A stretch of DNA of 37,206 nucleotides from Candidatus Heimdallarchaeota archaeon (GCA_019894795.1 JAGXNV010000005.1:1-37206); one strand, 5' to 3'; shown: positions 7,757 to 16,472, counted from the stretch's first letter. The notes: generated by a model from the sequence alone, not told the origin. A program made the numbers and translations.

Positions 7757-8929
7757 CTAATATGTATTTTCTAGATTGTTCTCTACTATATACTTATAGC
7801 ATAAATTAGCCGAACCTTTCATTTTAAGGGCCTCTATAAAGTCATTCATGTCAAATATGGTTTGAGTAATTATAGATTCTTTTGTACTTGGTTTAATATT
7901 TTCAACTTCATCAAAAAACTCTTTCCAAGCGAATTTCGAATTTTTAGCAAAAGTTGTGTGTTCATCTTCATCAGGTTTACTGTAAGTATCAAGTATCCAA
8001 TTTCTCATCTTTGAATACAACTTTGGTTCAGCTACTTCAAGTATCTTGTAAACTAATCTCTGCCAATGAGTACCTATATTTCCCTTTGCTATATTACCAT
8101 GTGGGAATGTTGATCCAATAACATTGACTGGAGTGCCAGTAATGCCATGCTGTGCTATTCTAGTATGATAACCTAATTTTTTAAATTCGTCAACTATTTC
8201 TACTGTTCTTTGCACATTGATCCCCAGTTGAGGTACAACCTTACCACTTGCATCAACATTGACACCGTGAGTAGACCCATTTGCTATTGCAAGATAATCT
8301 AATTTTATACCAGTTTTTTCTAAGGACTGAACATAGTGGGTTGCTTCTTCAACACTAGTATATTCTGTAATCCCTATTTCTCCAACCTCACCTTCTAAAC
8401 CATATGGTTTGTCACCCAGTTTTTCTTTCAAGAAATCAAACAAAATTAAACCTTTTGAAAGAATATCCTTTAGTTGACTATCTACTGTTGTTTCCTCTCT
8501 ATTGAAAAGGAAGGAAGTATCAATTGCATATCCTGAAAAACCTGCCTCAATTCTAGCATTTATCTCATTCATCACATTAGACATTTCCTCAGCAGTACCT
8601 TTTTTTACAGTTAAATGATCAGCATGTAAAGCATAAGCATACCACCGTTCCTTTGTTGCTGCGGATTGACATCTGTCAGCAAATTTCTTAGGAGTATATC
8701 CAGTATAACCACCATTGAGAGACATTTCACTCAATGCAAGTTCAAATATCACAACAGAATTTGCTTGTTTTGCTGCTCTTAATATTCCTCTGATAACTTC
8801 TTCAGTTGCTCTCGGATTTATAGCAGCAATGATTGTTTCTTCTCCTAAAACTCCATTTGCAATAAAATTCATGGGAAGGGGAGCCCTTGGAGTTTCAAAG
8901 AATTCAATAACATCTTGTTCTAGAACCAT
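7757..8929 (-). CDS. Class II (zinc) fructose/ketose-bisphosphate aldolase family protein
   Basis: The protein has the class II aldolase metal and phosphate motifs in order: LHADH near residue 101 (zinc histidine and catalytic Asp), the GFSGYAIDTS strand, EGEVGEIG, IANGSTHG and a final QHGITGTP that replaces the usual HGGSG. Such enzymes cleave or form ketose bisphosphates with zinc. At 390 residues it is longer than most (about 280-360) with an extended C-terminal helical part. I start at ATG 8929, which has AAGGTG six bases before it, rather than at 8962. It leads an operon with the FBPase-like gene, and palindromes lie upstream. Substrate could be fructose or tagatose bisphosphate. Confidence 0.82.
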   Translation of the reverse strand: MVLEQDVIEFFETPRAPLPMNFIANGVLGEETIIAAINPRATEEVIRGILRAAKQANSVVIFELALSEMSLNGGYTGYTPKKFADRCQSAATKERWYAYALHADHLTVKKGTAEEMSNVMNEINARIEAGFSGYAIDTSFLFNREETTVDSQLKDILSKGLILFDFLKEKLGDKPYGLEGEVGEIGITEYTSVEEATHYVQSLEKTGIKLDYLAIANGSTHGVNVDASGKVVPQLGINVQRTVEIVDEFKKLGYHTRIAQHGITGTPVNVIGSTFPHGNIAKGNIGTHWQRLVYKILEVAEPKLYSKMRNWILDTYSKPDEDEHTTFAKNSKFAWKEFFDEVENIKPSTKESIITQTIFDMNDFIEALKMKGSANLCYKYIVENNLENTY

Positions 8930-8980
8930 ATGATAACACCTTGTAAAAATTATAGTAGTCATCTTAAGAATTTTTGCCTA

Positions 8981-9007
8981 TAGATTAAATCTAAAAACTA
9001 TAGTTTT
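8981..9007. promoter_or_regulatory. Two abutting palindromes in a divergent promoter region
   Basis: TAGATTAAATCTA (8981-8993) is a perfect 6-1-6 palindrome, immediately followed by AAAACTATAGTTTT (8994-9007), a perfect 14-bp palindrome. They lie 52-78 bases upstream of the aldolase ATG and 94 bases upstream of the divergent membrane protein gene, and the first includes a TATA-like stretch. This arrangement fits operator sites for a dimeric repressor, but no regulator gene is adjacent. Confidence 0.4.
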
Positions 9008-9100
9008 AGAGAAAGTTGTGTTTTATAAATAAAGTAATTTCTAATTGGTACTGTTTTTGAATTAGAATGATTTTAATAATAAATTAAATTTATCATAGTA

Positions 9101-9688
9101 ATGACGATTGAGAAAGAGTATCTCGATCCACGTAAAGGATTTCTCGGAGAATGGGATAAATTCATTGGTCCTGGAGCAAACAAAGTTGAATTATTATTAA
9201 TATTAGGTATTGCTTTGATTGCGGGCTTAGTTATGCTATTTTTCGGCATATTTGGAAATCTGAATTGGAATATATTACAAATCATTTTAGCAACACTTAT
9301 AGCTGTAGATTTAGGAGGGGGGGTTGTTGCAAATGCTGCATCACCTGCAAAAAGGTGGTATCACAGAGAAGGTCAGGGTTTTTGGAAACATATGATTTTT
9401 GTTTTGTTTCATATTTATTCATTCATAGTAGCATTTCTTTTTAGACCAACAGATTGGGTTTATGGAATAGTTATTTATGGTTATCTTATCATATCATCAA
9501 TTATTATAATATTGATTCCATTGTATCTTCAAAGACCAACCTCTGTAATATTGTTCAGTGGTGCAATAATGATAAATTGGTACGGGTTTTCATCCACACC
9601 TGGACTAGAATGGTTTATCCCAGTACTCTTCTTGAAATTACTACTAGGACACCTAGTTAAGGAAGAACCATATAGGCCTGAAAAATAG
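9101..9688 (+). CDS. Polytopic membrane protein of unknown function
   Basis: I do not recognise this family. The 195-residue protein has a polar N-terminus (about 28 residues with EKEYLDPRKGFLGEWD) and five or six hydrophobic segments, near residues 29-50, 56-76, 95-115, 119-141, 145-162 and 165-182. A conserved-looking LGGGVVANAASPAKRWYHREG loop between segments two and three carries most of its charged and histidine residues and would be a candidate functional site. The ATG has no Shine-Dalgarno sequence but lies behind a T/A-rich TTTAATAATAAATT element, consistent with a leaderless transcript. It stands alone between the aldolase operon (divergent) and a small membrane protein gene. Confidence 0.7.
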   Translation: MTIEKEYLDPRKGFLGEWDKFIGPGANKVELLLILGIALIAGLVMLFFGIFGNLNWNILQIILATLIAVDLGGGVVANAASPAKRWYHREGQGFWKHMIFVLFHIYSFIVAFLFRPTDWVYGIVIYGYLIISSIIIILIPLYLQRPTSVILFSGAIMINWYGFSSTPGLEWFIPVLFLKLLLGHLVKEEPYRPEK

Positions 9689-9819
9689 AGATTGGGATAG
9701 GTTTTCCTCTAAATCAATCTTCACTTTTAATAGAAGCTAAATGATTTTTGATAGTTGAAAAAGTGTGAAAAATTATACAAAGTTTTTTATAAAACTTCAA
9801 TAAGTAGGGTGTGATTAAA

Positions 9820-10119
9820 ATGGTTGAAAAACGTAATCCCTTAATGGTTTTAATCTTGATAATCATCACATTTGGTATTTATGCCCTCGTGTGGATGGTA
9901 AAGACAAAGAATGAAATGAACGAGTTAGGAGCAAACATTCCTACAGCTTGGTTCATAATTATACCTATTTTGAACATATATTGGTTTTGGAAGTATTGTG
10001 AAGGTTTTGCAATCGCTACCCAGAAGATGGAAGCAATTATCTTGTTCCTGATTTATCTCATCTTCTCTCCAGCAGCTGTATGGATTGTTCAAGCCGGATT
10101 AAATGAGAAAGCACAATAA
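9820..10119 (+). CDS. DUF4234-like small membrane protein
   Basis: The protein of 99 residues has a basic start (VEKRNP), then a first membrane segment with the ITFGIYALVWMVK pattern that marks DUF4234, a NEMNELGANIP linker, and two more membrane segments. The family function is unknown. I choose ATG 9820 over GTG 9811 because AGGGTG ends seven bases before the ATG. A TTTTTATAAAAC element at about 9784-9795 is a good TATA box. It is followed by a T-rich stretch from 10125 onwards that probably stops transcription. Confidence 0.72.
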   Translation: MVEKRNPLMVLILIIITFGIYALVWMVKTKNEMNELGANIPTAWFIIIPILNIYWFWKYCEGFAIATQKMEAIILFLIYLIFSPAAVWIVQAGLNEKAQ

Positions 10120-10123
10120 GCTC

Positions 10124-10165
10124 ATTTTTCTTGCATTTTTTCTTTTTTAGATTTTTTTAATTTAA
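10124..10165 (+). terminator. T-rich terminator stretch after the DUF4234 gene
   Basis: Several runs of T (ATTTTTC, ATTTTTTC, CTTTTTTAG, ATTTTTTTAA) begin a few bases after the stop codon. Oligo-T tracts are the usual archaeal termination signal; no hairpin is needed or obvious here. Confidence 0.45.
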
Positions 10166-10248
10166 AATTTGTCTTTCCACAGTATTTAAGATAGAATAGT
10201 TATATAATATCATAAAACCCGTTACTAAAAAAATAGGAGAGTAAAAAA

Positions 10249-11244
10249 TTGAAGTATAGAAAAGTTGGAAAATCAGGTCTTAAAATTAGTGAGATCTCTC
10301 TTGGTTCATGGTTAACTTATGGTGGTACTGTAGATGATGACATAGCTAAGAAGTGCATTATAGAAGCTATTGAAAATGGTATTAATTTCATTGATTCAGC
10401 GGAGATATATGCTAAGGGGGGAGCAGAAAAGGTTATCGCAGACTTCCTCAAAGATGAAATTGTTAGCAGAAAGGATCTTGTAATCTCAAGCAAACTATTC
10501 TGGCCCATGTCTGAAAATATCAACGATTGGGGTTTAGGTAGAAAAAATGTTATGAATGCAATTGAAGGAACACTAGAACGATTGAATACAGAGTACGTTG
10601 ACATTTACTATTGCCATCGATATGATTACATGACACCGTTGAAGGAGACTGTTCAGGTCATGGATGATCTCATAAGAAGTGGAAAAGTGCATTACTGGGG
10701 AACAAGTGTATGGACAGCAGCACAACTAGAGAGAGCAGTCGCCATTGCAAAGGAATATCACGCTCACAAACCTGCAGTTGAACAGCCACTTTACAACATG
10801 TTTGTCAGACATATAGAAATGGAAATTATGTCTGTAGCTAAAACACATGGAATAGGTTTCACTGTGTGGTCACCATTGGCTCAAGGACTATTGACTGGAA
10901 AATACAATGAAGGCATACCAGAGGGTAGTAGAGCATCTAGGTCAGAATTTTTGAAGAAGAACCTTACTGAAGAGAATGTCGAAAAGGTCAAGAAACTTGG
11001 AGATATTGCAAAATCATTAGAGATATCCATGGGTCAATTAGCACTCGCTTGGATACTAAGACGACCTGAGATATCAAGTGCGATTATAGGAGCAACAAAA
11101 CCAGAACACGTAACAGAAAATGTTAAAGCTTCTGATGTAGTTTTATCAAAAGATATTCTCATGCAAATCAACAAAGTATTAGATAATGAACCTGAATGGC
11201 CATTAACATATAAGCCTAACATCTATGACGATAAAATGAGGTAA
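10249..11244 (+). CDS. Aldo/keto reductase (Kv-beta-like family)
   Basis: This 331-residue NADP(H)-dependent oxidoreductase starts with the AKR pattern MKYRKVGKSGLKISEISLGS and has the catalytic tetrad visible: Asp in FIDSAEIY, Tyr of the same motif, Lys in SSKLFW and His in YCHRYD. The cofactor-binding C-terminal part ending in SAIIGATKPEHVTENV is intact. The similarity is to the voltage-gated potassium channel beta subunit-like/YghZ group. Substrate cannot be told. The start codon is TTG at 10249, supported by AGGAGAG seven bases upstream. It is a single-gene unit ending in a strong hairpin terminator. Confidence 0.93.
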   Translation: MKYRKVGKSGLKISEISLGSWLTYGGTVDDDIAKKCIIEAIENGINFIDSAEIYAKGGAEKVIADFLKDEIVSRKDLVISSKLFWPMSENINDWGLGRKNVMNAIEGTLERLNTEYVDIYYCHRYDYMTPLKETVQVMDDLIRSGKVHYWGTSVWTAAQLERAVAIAKEYHAHKPAVEQPLYNMFVRHIEMEIMSVAKTHGIGFTVWSPLAQGLLTGKYNEGIPEGSRASRSEFLKKNLTEENVEKVKKLGDIAKSLEISMGQLALAWILRRPEISSAIIGATKPEHVTENVKASDVVLSKDILMQINKVLDNEPEWPLTYKPNIYDDKMR

Positions 11245-11264
11245 AATCTCATTTTATTTTTTTT
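11231..11264 (+). terminator. Intrinsic-type hairpin terminator of the aldo/keto reductase gene
   Basis: A perfect 10-bp inverted repeat ATAAAATGAG/CTCATTTTAT with a 7-base loop is followed directly by a run of Ts. The left arm lies inside the last codons and the loop contains the stop codon, so the C-terminal codons are part of the signal. Confidence 0.65.
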
Positions 11265-11334
11265 CACATAACGCTTAAATAATTCTTAACACTCACTATC
11301 TATAGAAAAAACCCAGCTTTTGTGAGAGATGGCA

Positions 11335-12669
11335 ATGTTAAGTAAGCGTCAAAAAGTCTTTTATGGAATGTGTAGATTTGGAACATCAATTTTTATGCAA
11401 GTTGTTACATTAGCAACAATATATATCTACGCTAATCATTTTGAATTAAGCCAGGATTTAAATGCAATTGGAAATGCAGTTGGAAAAATCGTCATAGCTT
11501 TTTCTGGTTTCATTTTTGGATACATATCAGATATTCTCCCATCATCAAAATTTGGGAGAAGAAAGATATTTATCTGGACTGGAGCACCGTTATTAGCTCT
11601 TTCATTTGTTATGTTATTCATTCCACACTTGTTCATTCCAATTGGTGACAACACTTCAGTATTTGTCTGGTTGTTAATTTGGATTTCATTGTTTAATCTC
11701 TTCTATGGTTACCTACTTACACCATATCAATCTTGGATGCCAGAAATTACAACCGAAGAGGATAGAGTCAATGTATCTGGATATCAAAACACTTCAAATT
11801 TAATCGCAACTGTAGGAGGACTGGCTTTCGTATTCATTATAGCTGGAGGTTTAAGTGAAGAGGGAATATCAAGCTCTTATGGAACATTTCTCATATTTGC
11901 AATAATCGCTTTTGCAGTAATTGAAGTTCTTATGTTCTTGCCAATGCTTCTTACAATTGAAGAAAGACAAGTTGAGAGAAAAGAAAGGAATATTCTTAGA
12001 GAGTTCAAAGTTGTTCTAAAAAACAAGAACTATGTTATCTGGTTTATTGCACAAGGGATCTATTCAATTGGGTTAACAATTCTACTTTCCTTAACTCTGG
12101 ATTTAATGGGTTTTATGGGATTATCAGGAATTCAAGACTTTAGTATATTCGGAGTACTTATGTTTGGGATGGTAATAGTCAGTTTTGTTTTTTGGACTAG
12201 GTTATCTAAGAAAATCGGTAAAAAATGGAGTCTCATCATTGGTTTTGCTTGTGTTATTGTAGTATTACCATGTACTCTTTTTGTTGCGGAAATACCTTAT
12301 AATATTGGTGGTTACTTATTCGGGTTTCTTTTAGGGATTGGATTATCAGTTTCATATCTATTTCCATATGCAATTATTGGTGATATAGCTGACGAGGATG
12401 AGAGGTTAACAAAAGAATCACGAGCTGGAATGTATACAGGTTTCAATTCTATTCCTCTAAATATCTTTCAAGCATTAGCTTTACTCATAATACCATTGAT
12501 CTATGATCCTAATAATCCAATCGCGGGTGTGGGTCTTCAATGGTTGGGCCCAATAGCTGCAGGATTCATTCTGTTATCTATTCCAGTACTTTGGTTAGGT
12601 AATTTTGATCCTTTTATGATTAAGAAAGCAAAGAAGGCTGAACTTATAGAAGAAGTGGAGATGGTGTAG
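11335..12669 (+). CDS. MFS transporter, GPH-like (sugar:cation symporter) family
   Basis: A 12-segment membrane transporter of 444 residues. The loop after the second membrane segment reads SDxxxxxxxGRRKIFIW, and the first helix region with CRFGTS, the FNLFYGYLLTPYQSWMPEI stretch and GDIADEDE loop fit the glycoside-pentoside-hexuronide cation symporter group (MFS_2). Substrate is unknown; a sugar or glycoside is likely. The second ATG (11335) is preferred because its paralogue at 26.3-27.7 kb begins at the same point and GTGAGAG sits suitably upstream. Its last base is shared with the first base of the TIM-barrel gene, so transporter and enzyme are coupled, which suggests the enzyme acts on the imported compound. 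Confidence 0.85.
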   Translation: MLSKRQKVFYGMCRFGTSIFMQVVTLATIYIYANHFELSQDLNAIGNAVGKIVIAFSGFIFGYISDILPSSKFGRRKIFIWTGAPLLALSFVMLFIPHLFIPIGDNTSVFVWLLIWISLFNLFYGYLLTPYQSWMPEITTEEDRVNVSGYQNTSNLIATVGGLAFVFIIAGGLSEEGISSSYGTFLIFAIIAFAVIEVLMFLPMLLTIEERQVERKERNILREFKVVLKNKNYVIWFIAQGIYSIGLTILLSLTLDLMGFMGLSGIQDFSIFGVLMFGMVIVSFVFWTRLSKKIGKKWSLIIGFACVIVVLPCTLFVAEIPYNIGGYLFGFLLGIGLSVSYLFPYAIIGDIADEDERLTKESRAGMYTGFNSIPLNIFQALALLIIPLIYDPNNPIAGVGLQWLGPIAAGFILLSIPVLWLGNFDPFMIKKAKKAELIEEVEMV

Positions 12670-13535
12670 TGGGATTGTTATTCGGTATAAGACCTTTTGA
12701 ATTTTCTGATTTTTTTGAATTATTTAAGGATGGAAATTTGGATTTATCGCGATTGAATTATGTAGAAATTGTGAGAAAAAACATTGATGCTGGTTTCAAA
12801 CACATCGAAATTACAGGAGATCTTGCTTATGTTCTTCCGGGTGTTTTAACACAAGCAATAATTGAAGATCTCGTGAAAATAAAGGAAGAAGAGAGTATCT
12901 CATTTTCAGTTCATCTTCCCTTATGGGCGATTGAACCAGCAGCTTTTGCTCCCGAAATTAGAAAAGCTTCAGTCGAAATTTTTGTCAATTGTATCAACTT
13001 AACAAAACCCTTAGACCCTCTTTGTTGGGTTATGCACCCTACTGGCTCTTTAACTGTTGAATTTATGAACATGAATCTTCCAGAATTTGCCCAAGCTATA
13101 ATGATGCAACAATTTACATTATATGCAACAGAAGCAATAAAACAAACTTTAGAATTAACAGGAATTGAACCAAGAAAATTGGCTATAGAAAATATAGAAT
13201 ATCCTTTTGATATTATGTATCCTATCATTCAGCAACTAGACCTAAGTATCTGCTTTGATACAGGTCATTTACTCGCAGGTTTCTCAGGCAATATGGGTGT
13301 GATTGAATTTCTAGAAAATTATTATTGTAGGATAATTGAGTTTCACATTCACGATGGAGAGTATCCTCGGGTTGATCACAAGGTTTTAGGAAAGCACAAA
13401 TTACCCGTTCGAGAACTTTTACTAAATCTAATAGATAAGAACTATCAAGGACCTTTAGTATATGAACTCAATCACCAGGAATCTTTGGAATCTATGGAAT
13501 ATGTTAAGAAAAATGTTCCTGAAGCCCTTGATTAA
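12669..13535 (+). CDS. TIM-barrel sugar phosphate isomerase/epimerase-like protein (AP endonuclease 2 superfamily)
   Basis: The 288-residue protein has the xylose isomerase-like TIM barrel metal set in order: SVHLPLW, VMHPTGS, IENIEYP, FDTGHLL, EFHIHDGE and a final YELNHQE. These bind two or three metal ions in endonuclease IV-type barrels; in most family members the reaction is a sugar isomerisation or epimerisation, while others are phosphodiesterases. The start is GTG 12669, sharing one base with the transporter stop (TAGTG), preceded by GGAGATG. The tight coupling to a GPH-like transporter favours a sugar substrate. It ends four bases into the convergent YCII gene. Confidence 0.78.
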   Translation: MGLLFGIRPFEFSDFFELFKDGNLDLSRLNYVEIVRKNIDAGFKHIEITGDLAYVLPGVLTQAIIEDLVKIKEEESISFSVHLPLWAIEPAAFAPEIRKASVEIFVNCINLTKPLDPLCWVMHPTGSLTVEFMNMNLPEFAQAIMMQQFTLYATEAIKQTLELTGIEPRKLAIENIEYPFDIMYPIIQQLDLSICFDTGHLLAGFSGNMGVIEFLENYYCRIIEFHIHDGEYPRVDHKVLGKHKLPVRELLLNLIDKNYQGPLVYELNHQESLESMEYVKKNVPEALD

Positions 13536-14182
13536 GAATTACCCATTAGAAGAACGCGAAACGGGTGTAATCCTGGTTTCATTAGTTTTGCTTTAACGGA
13601 TGGATCGTTGTTTACATAATATAATGCTTCATCATAGTCAGAGGCAAGAAAGATTGTCACTCCAAACTTATCTTCACAAAGAATCGGTCCTGCGAAAATC
13701 AGTTTTTTTTCATCATAACGTTTCTTTAAATATTGAAAATGATTACCCATTATTTTTCCTTCTTCTTCAGTGAGATCATTGATGAATGTTGGACGTCCAG
13801 TAATTGTGCTGAAGTATTGATCAGTATTCTCAAGAGTGTAAACTGTTTCAATGGTTGCATCTTTTTCTTCTAAATGTTGTTTTATTTGAGCTGAAGTAAC
13901 CAAAGAAGATCTAATAGGGCATACTGAATAGTCTAGAACCTCTTTCTGAATGAGAGGATCTCGCATAATAATTTCAAGAGCTTCTTTTTCATTTTTGCTA
14001 CTTAGAATTATAATTTCATAGAAAGCATCTAGCGAAGTTCCAGCAAGAGTGAGTTGTTTATCTTTCTTAAGTATCCTTAAAAAATTCCAATGCTCCTCTA
14101 TTAAAGCTGCATTCTCTGATATTTTGCTTAAGAAATTGTCTGTAAGATCCAATAGACAAATGTAATCAATTCTTCTGCTCAT
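13532..14182 (-). CDS. Protein with two tandem YCII-like domains
   Basis: Two copies of a ferredoxin-like YCII domain are visible: residues about 28-95 (EHWNFLRILKKDKQLTLAGT ... EALEIIMRDPLIQKEV ... CPIRSSL) and about 145-213 (NHFQYLKKRYDEKKLIFAGP ... EALYYVNNDPSVKAKL ... HPFRVLL). Each keeps the leading His, the AG turn and the DP motif typical of the family, whose members are small dimeric proteins of mostly unknown activity. Fusion presumably makes an internal pseudo-dimer. The first copy ends with CPIR where the second has HPFR. No operon partners; the stop overlaps the convergent TIM-barrel gene. Confidence 0.78.
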   Translation of the reverse strand: MSRRIDYICLLDLTDNFLSKISENAALIEEHWNFLRILKKDKQLTLAGTSLDAFYEIIILSSKNEKEALEIIMRDPLIQKEVLDYSVCPIRSSLVTSAQIKQHLEEKDATIETVYTLENTDQYFSTITGRPTFINDLTEEEGKIMGNHFQYLKKRYDEKKLIFAGPILCEDKFGVTIFLASDYDEALYYVNNDPSVKAKLMKPGLHPFRVLLMGNS

Positions 14183-14282
14183 TTGCTATAATTAGGTCAT
14201 TTCTTAATTAATACTTCTCTGATTAATAATACGATATTTAGCCAAAGTAAATGTTTATTTGTAGAAAAAAGTTTCTTAATTT

Positions 14283-14696
14283 ATGTCATTAGTTATCTCG
14301 GTTGAATTAGACTTGGACCAAAGCAGATTTGAAGAAATAGAAGCTGTTACTCGAAAAATACTAGCAGAGCATGGATTTGGCATATTAACGGAGATAGATG
14401 CTCAAGCAACTTTAAAGAAAAAGATAGATGTTGATATTCGACCATATAAAATTCTTGGAGCGTGTAATCCTCCTTTTGCACATAAAGCAATTGAACTTAT
14501 ACCAGAAATTGGAGCTCTTCTTCCTTGTAATGTTATTATATACGAAAATAAAAAAGGAAAAATAACTGTTTCAGCAATGAATCCTGATGTAGCCATGAGC
14601 GTCGTAAAAATAGATGGCATAGAAGCGATAGCTAGTTCAGTAACAGAAATTCTAAGCAATGTCATTCGCAAAGTAGAGAAGTATTTTACTGAATAA
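14283..14696 (+). CDS. DUF302 family protein
   Basis: The 137-residue protein has the DUF302 pattern: an EEIEAVTRKILAEHGFGILTEID start, KKKIDVDIRPYKILGACNP in the middle, the HKAIELIPEIGALLPCNVIIYE stretch and a late ISAMNPD-like segment (VSAMNPDVAM). The family is small, dimeric, widespread in archaea and sulfur-associated bacteria; its activity is not established. The cysteines in GACNPP and LLPCNV are both family positions. The ATG has no Shine-Dalgarno sequence, and an upstream TTTATTTG element suggests leaderless expression. Confidence 0.9.
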   Translation: MSLVISVELDLDQSRFEEIEAVTRKILAEHGFGILTEIDAQATLKKKIDVDIRPYKILGACNPPFAHKAIELIPEIGALLPCNVIIYENKKGKITVSAMNPDVAMSVVKIDGIEAIASSVTEILSNVIRKVEKYFTE

Positions 14697-14787
14697 TCCA
14701 GGACATGTAATTTCAGAAGTGGTTACAAGAAAATGAAGGGAGTTCTATTTATTGAAATCGAAAAAGTAGAAAATCGAAATCTTCCTT

Positions 14788-15708
14788 TTATTCTTTCTTC
14801 TGCGTTTTTTGTCTTTCTAGTCTTTCCTTCTTATATTTTTTGAGCATTAGTTTATCTAATTGTTCATCAGACAATTCGGGTGGTATCAAGAGAGGTTCAG
14901 GATTTTCAATGAGATCTTTGAACAAGTTAATTGTTGGACCAGTGTAGCTTCCTGGAGCAATTCGATCATCAATGCTGATTTTTAGATCCATAACTTTTCG
15001 AATTTCAATTTCATCAGAATTCTCATTTATTATTTGAGATTTGTGCATTTTCCCAAAAGTGATTAATAATCCTGTTGTTCCCAATTCGAAGAGATGATGA
15101 TATACAGCATCTACGCCGATTGAACCCAAATGTGCCAGAAATAGAGTGGACCACATAGGTATATCTTTTGTAAAAGCGTATATTGGAATATTTCGTTCAT
15201 CTGTCCATCGCAAGAGCCAGAACATGAATCTTATGACCCATCTTGGCTTTGAACCCCAAAATTTAACGTCCTGCTCATTTTTATTTGCTCCAAAACGAGA
15301 TTCATATAGATGGTGGGATGCTGTTTTTTGAACTGTTTCCAAAGTATCAAATGGGTCAAACTCAATCATGGCATTTATTTCTTCTCCGTCCTCAGTTTTT
15401 TCTTTCTTAACAACAAAAGAAAAAAGTATCTGATTTCTTTGCCATAATCTTCTTCCAGAAACGAACCTGTTTATCTTAGGTCGCAGAGTTACTGCTCTTA
15501 CACCAGCTGCTAAGTAGATTTGAAACAAAGTTAACTTATCTTCGTCTTTTCGTCCTTTATTATACTTTTCCAGAAATTCGAAGGTGTGTGTGAGATCAAC
15601 TTGAGTCTTGTTAAAGATTGTACTATCTAGTTTTTTTCGCATTATATAGAACTCTAACTCATGAAATTTTGTTGTTTTTACTAATTCAGCATCAGGTCTT
15701 TTTGGCAC
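14788..15708 (-). CDS. Stand-alone 2-oxo acid dehydrogenase E2-like acyltransferase domain
   Basis: The 306-residue protein has the CAT-like fold of E2 catalytic domains: VDLTHTFEFLEKYN, LTLFQIYLAAGVRAV, NRFVSGRR and, near residues 247-252, DDRIAPG in place of the E2 signature DHRxxDG, then NLFKDLIENPEPLL. The catalytic histidine of DHR is replaced by aspartate, and there is no lipoyl or subunit-binding domain, so it is unlikely to serve a standard dehydrogenase complex. Related stand-alone proteins with DER in this place occur in anaerobic bacteria as far as I recall. Start is GTG 15708; a stop lies three codons upstream. The Lys-rich tail (KKYKKERLERQK) could bind nucleic acid or membrane. 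True function unknown. Confidence 0.75.
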   Translation of the reverse strand: MPKRPDAELVKTTKFHELEFYIMRKKLDSTIFNKTQVDLTHTFEFLEKYNKGRKDEDKLTLFQIYLAAGVRAVTLRPKINRFVSGRRLWQRNQILFSFVVKKEKTEDGEEINAMIEFDPFDTLETVQKTASHHLYESRFGANKNEQDVKFWGSKPRWVIRFMFWLLRWTDERNIPIYAFTKDIPMWSTLFLAHLGSIGVDAVYHHLFELGTTGLLITFGKMHKSQIINENSDEIEIRKVMDLKISIDDRIAPGSYTGPTINLFKDLIENPEPLLIPPELSDEQLDKLMLKKYKKERLERQKTQKKE

Positions 15709-15845
15709 TCTGGTTTACATCTCCTATAAACTTAAGGTGAATTGAGTCTTATTTAGTGTTTTTCAAGAAAACTTTCTTTATTTATATATTTCCTCAAATA
15801 ATTAAAACTTGAAATTATAAGAGATTTAGAAAAATGTATTGAGTA

Positions 15846-16472
15846 TTATGTTTGTTTTGGAGTTCTTTCCATACACCAGATTTCAATTTCTGTACTAGGT
15901 ATTATTGATTTGTTTAATACCTCAAATCCATAGTGGAGGTAAATGTCAACATTAGACTTGTCTTGTGTTTCTAGATAACAGTGGAGATGTTCTTGATCTA
16001 ATCTATTGAATATAGGGCGTAGTAGTTTACTTGCATTCCCTCTTCCGTGTAATTCTGGATTAACTCCTACTGGAGACAGAAAAAGGTGTGGAAATGTTGC
16101 ATATTTCTTATGTAATGCTGATACAAAATTACCTATTTTCAACATTCTTATAATAGCATCTTTCCCTACATTACGAAACAAATTTAATCCTCCCGCTCTA
16201 ATTATTTTCCAATTAGTCATTTCGATATTTTCAGAGTAAACCCATACTGCTAAGCCTTCTAGATGAGGTGAAGTCGCATAAACCTCACCATATAGTAATC
16301 CATAATTAATACGAAATCTATGGTAATGGTATAAATTCTGTTTTCTTGTCTCTTCTTCTGGAAACATCCACATCGCTATAGAATCTTCGAAAAATACTTT
16401 TGAAAATAATTCCGCTGCAGAATTTAAGTGAGTTTTTCGTAGACGATATAATTCATCAAGTGAGTACTCCAT
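15846..16472 (-). CDS. GNAT family N-acetyltransferase
   Basis: The acetyl-CoA binding core is visible as LSPVGVNPELHGRGNASKLL near residues 128-148, followed by YLETQDKSNVDIYLHYGFEV, the last two GNAT motifs. Length (208) fits the family. The substrate is unknown. The N-terminal half, with FSKVFFEDSIAMWMFP and GLAVWVYSEN, resembles the group of acetyltransferases found next to a variety of secondary-metabolism genes, but no clear partner is present here. The gene stands between the E2-like gene and an acyl-CoA dehydrogenase on the same strand, with gaps of over 50 bases. Confidence 0.85.
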   Translation of the reverse strand: MEYSLDELYRLRKTHLNSAAELFSKVFFEDSIAMWMFPEEETRKQNLYHYHRFRINYGLLYGEVYATSPHLEGLAVWVYSENIEMTNWKIIRAGGLNLFRNVGKDAIIRMLKIGNFVSALHKKYATFPHLFLSPVGVNPELHGRGNASKLLRPIFNRLDQEHLHCYLETQDKSNVDIYLHYGFEVLNKSIIPSTEIEIWCMERTPKQT

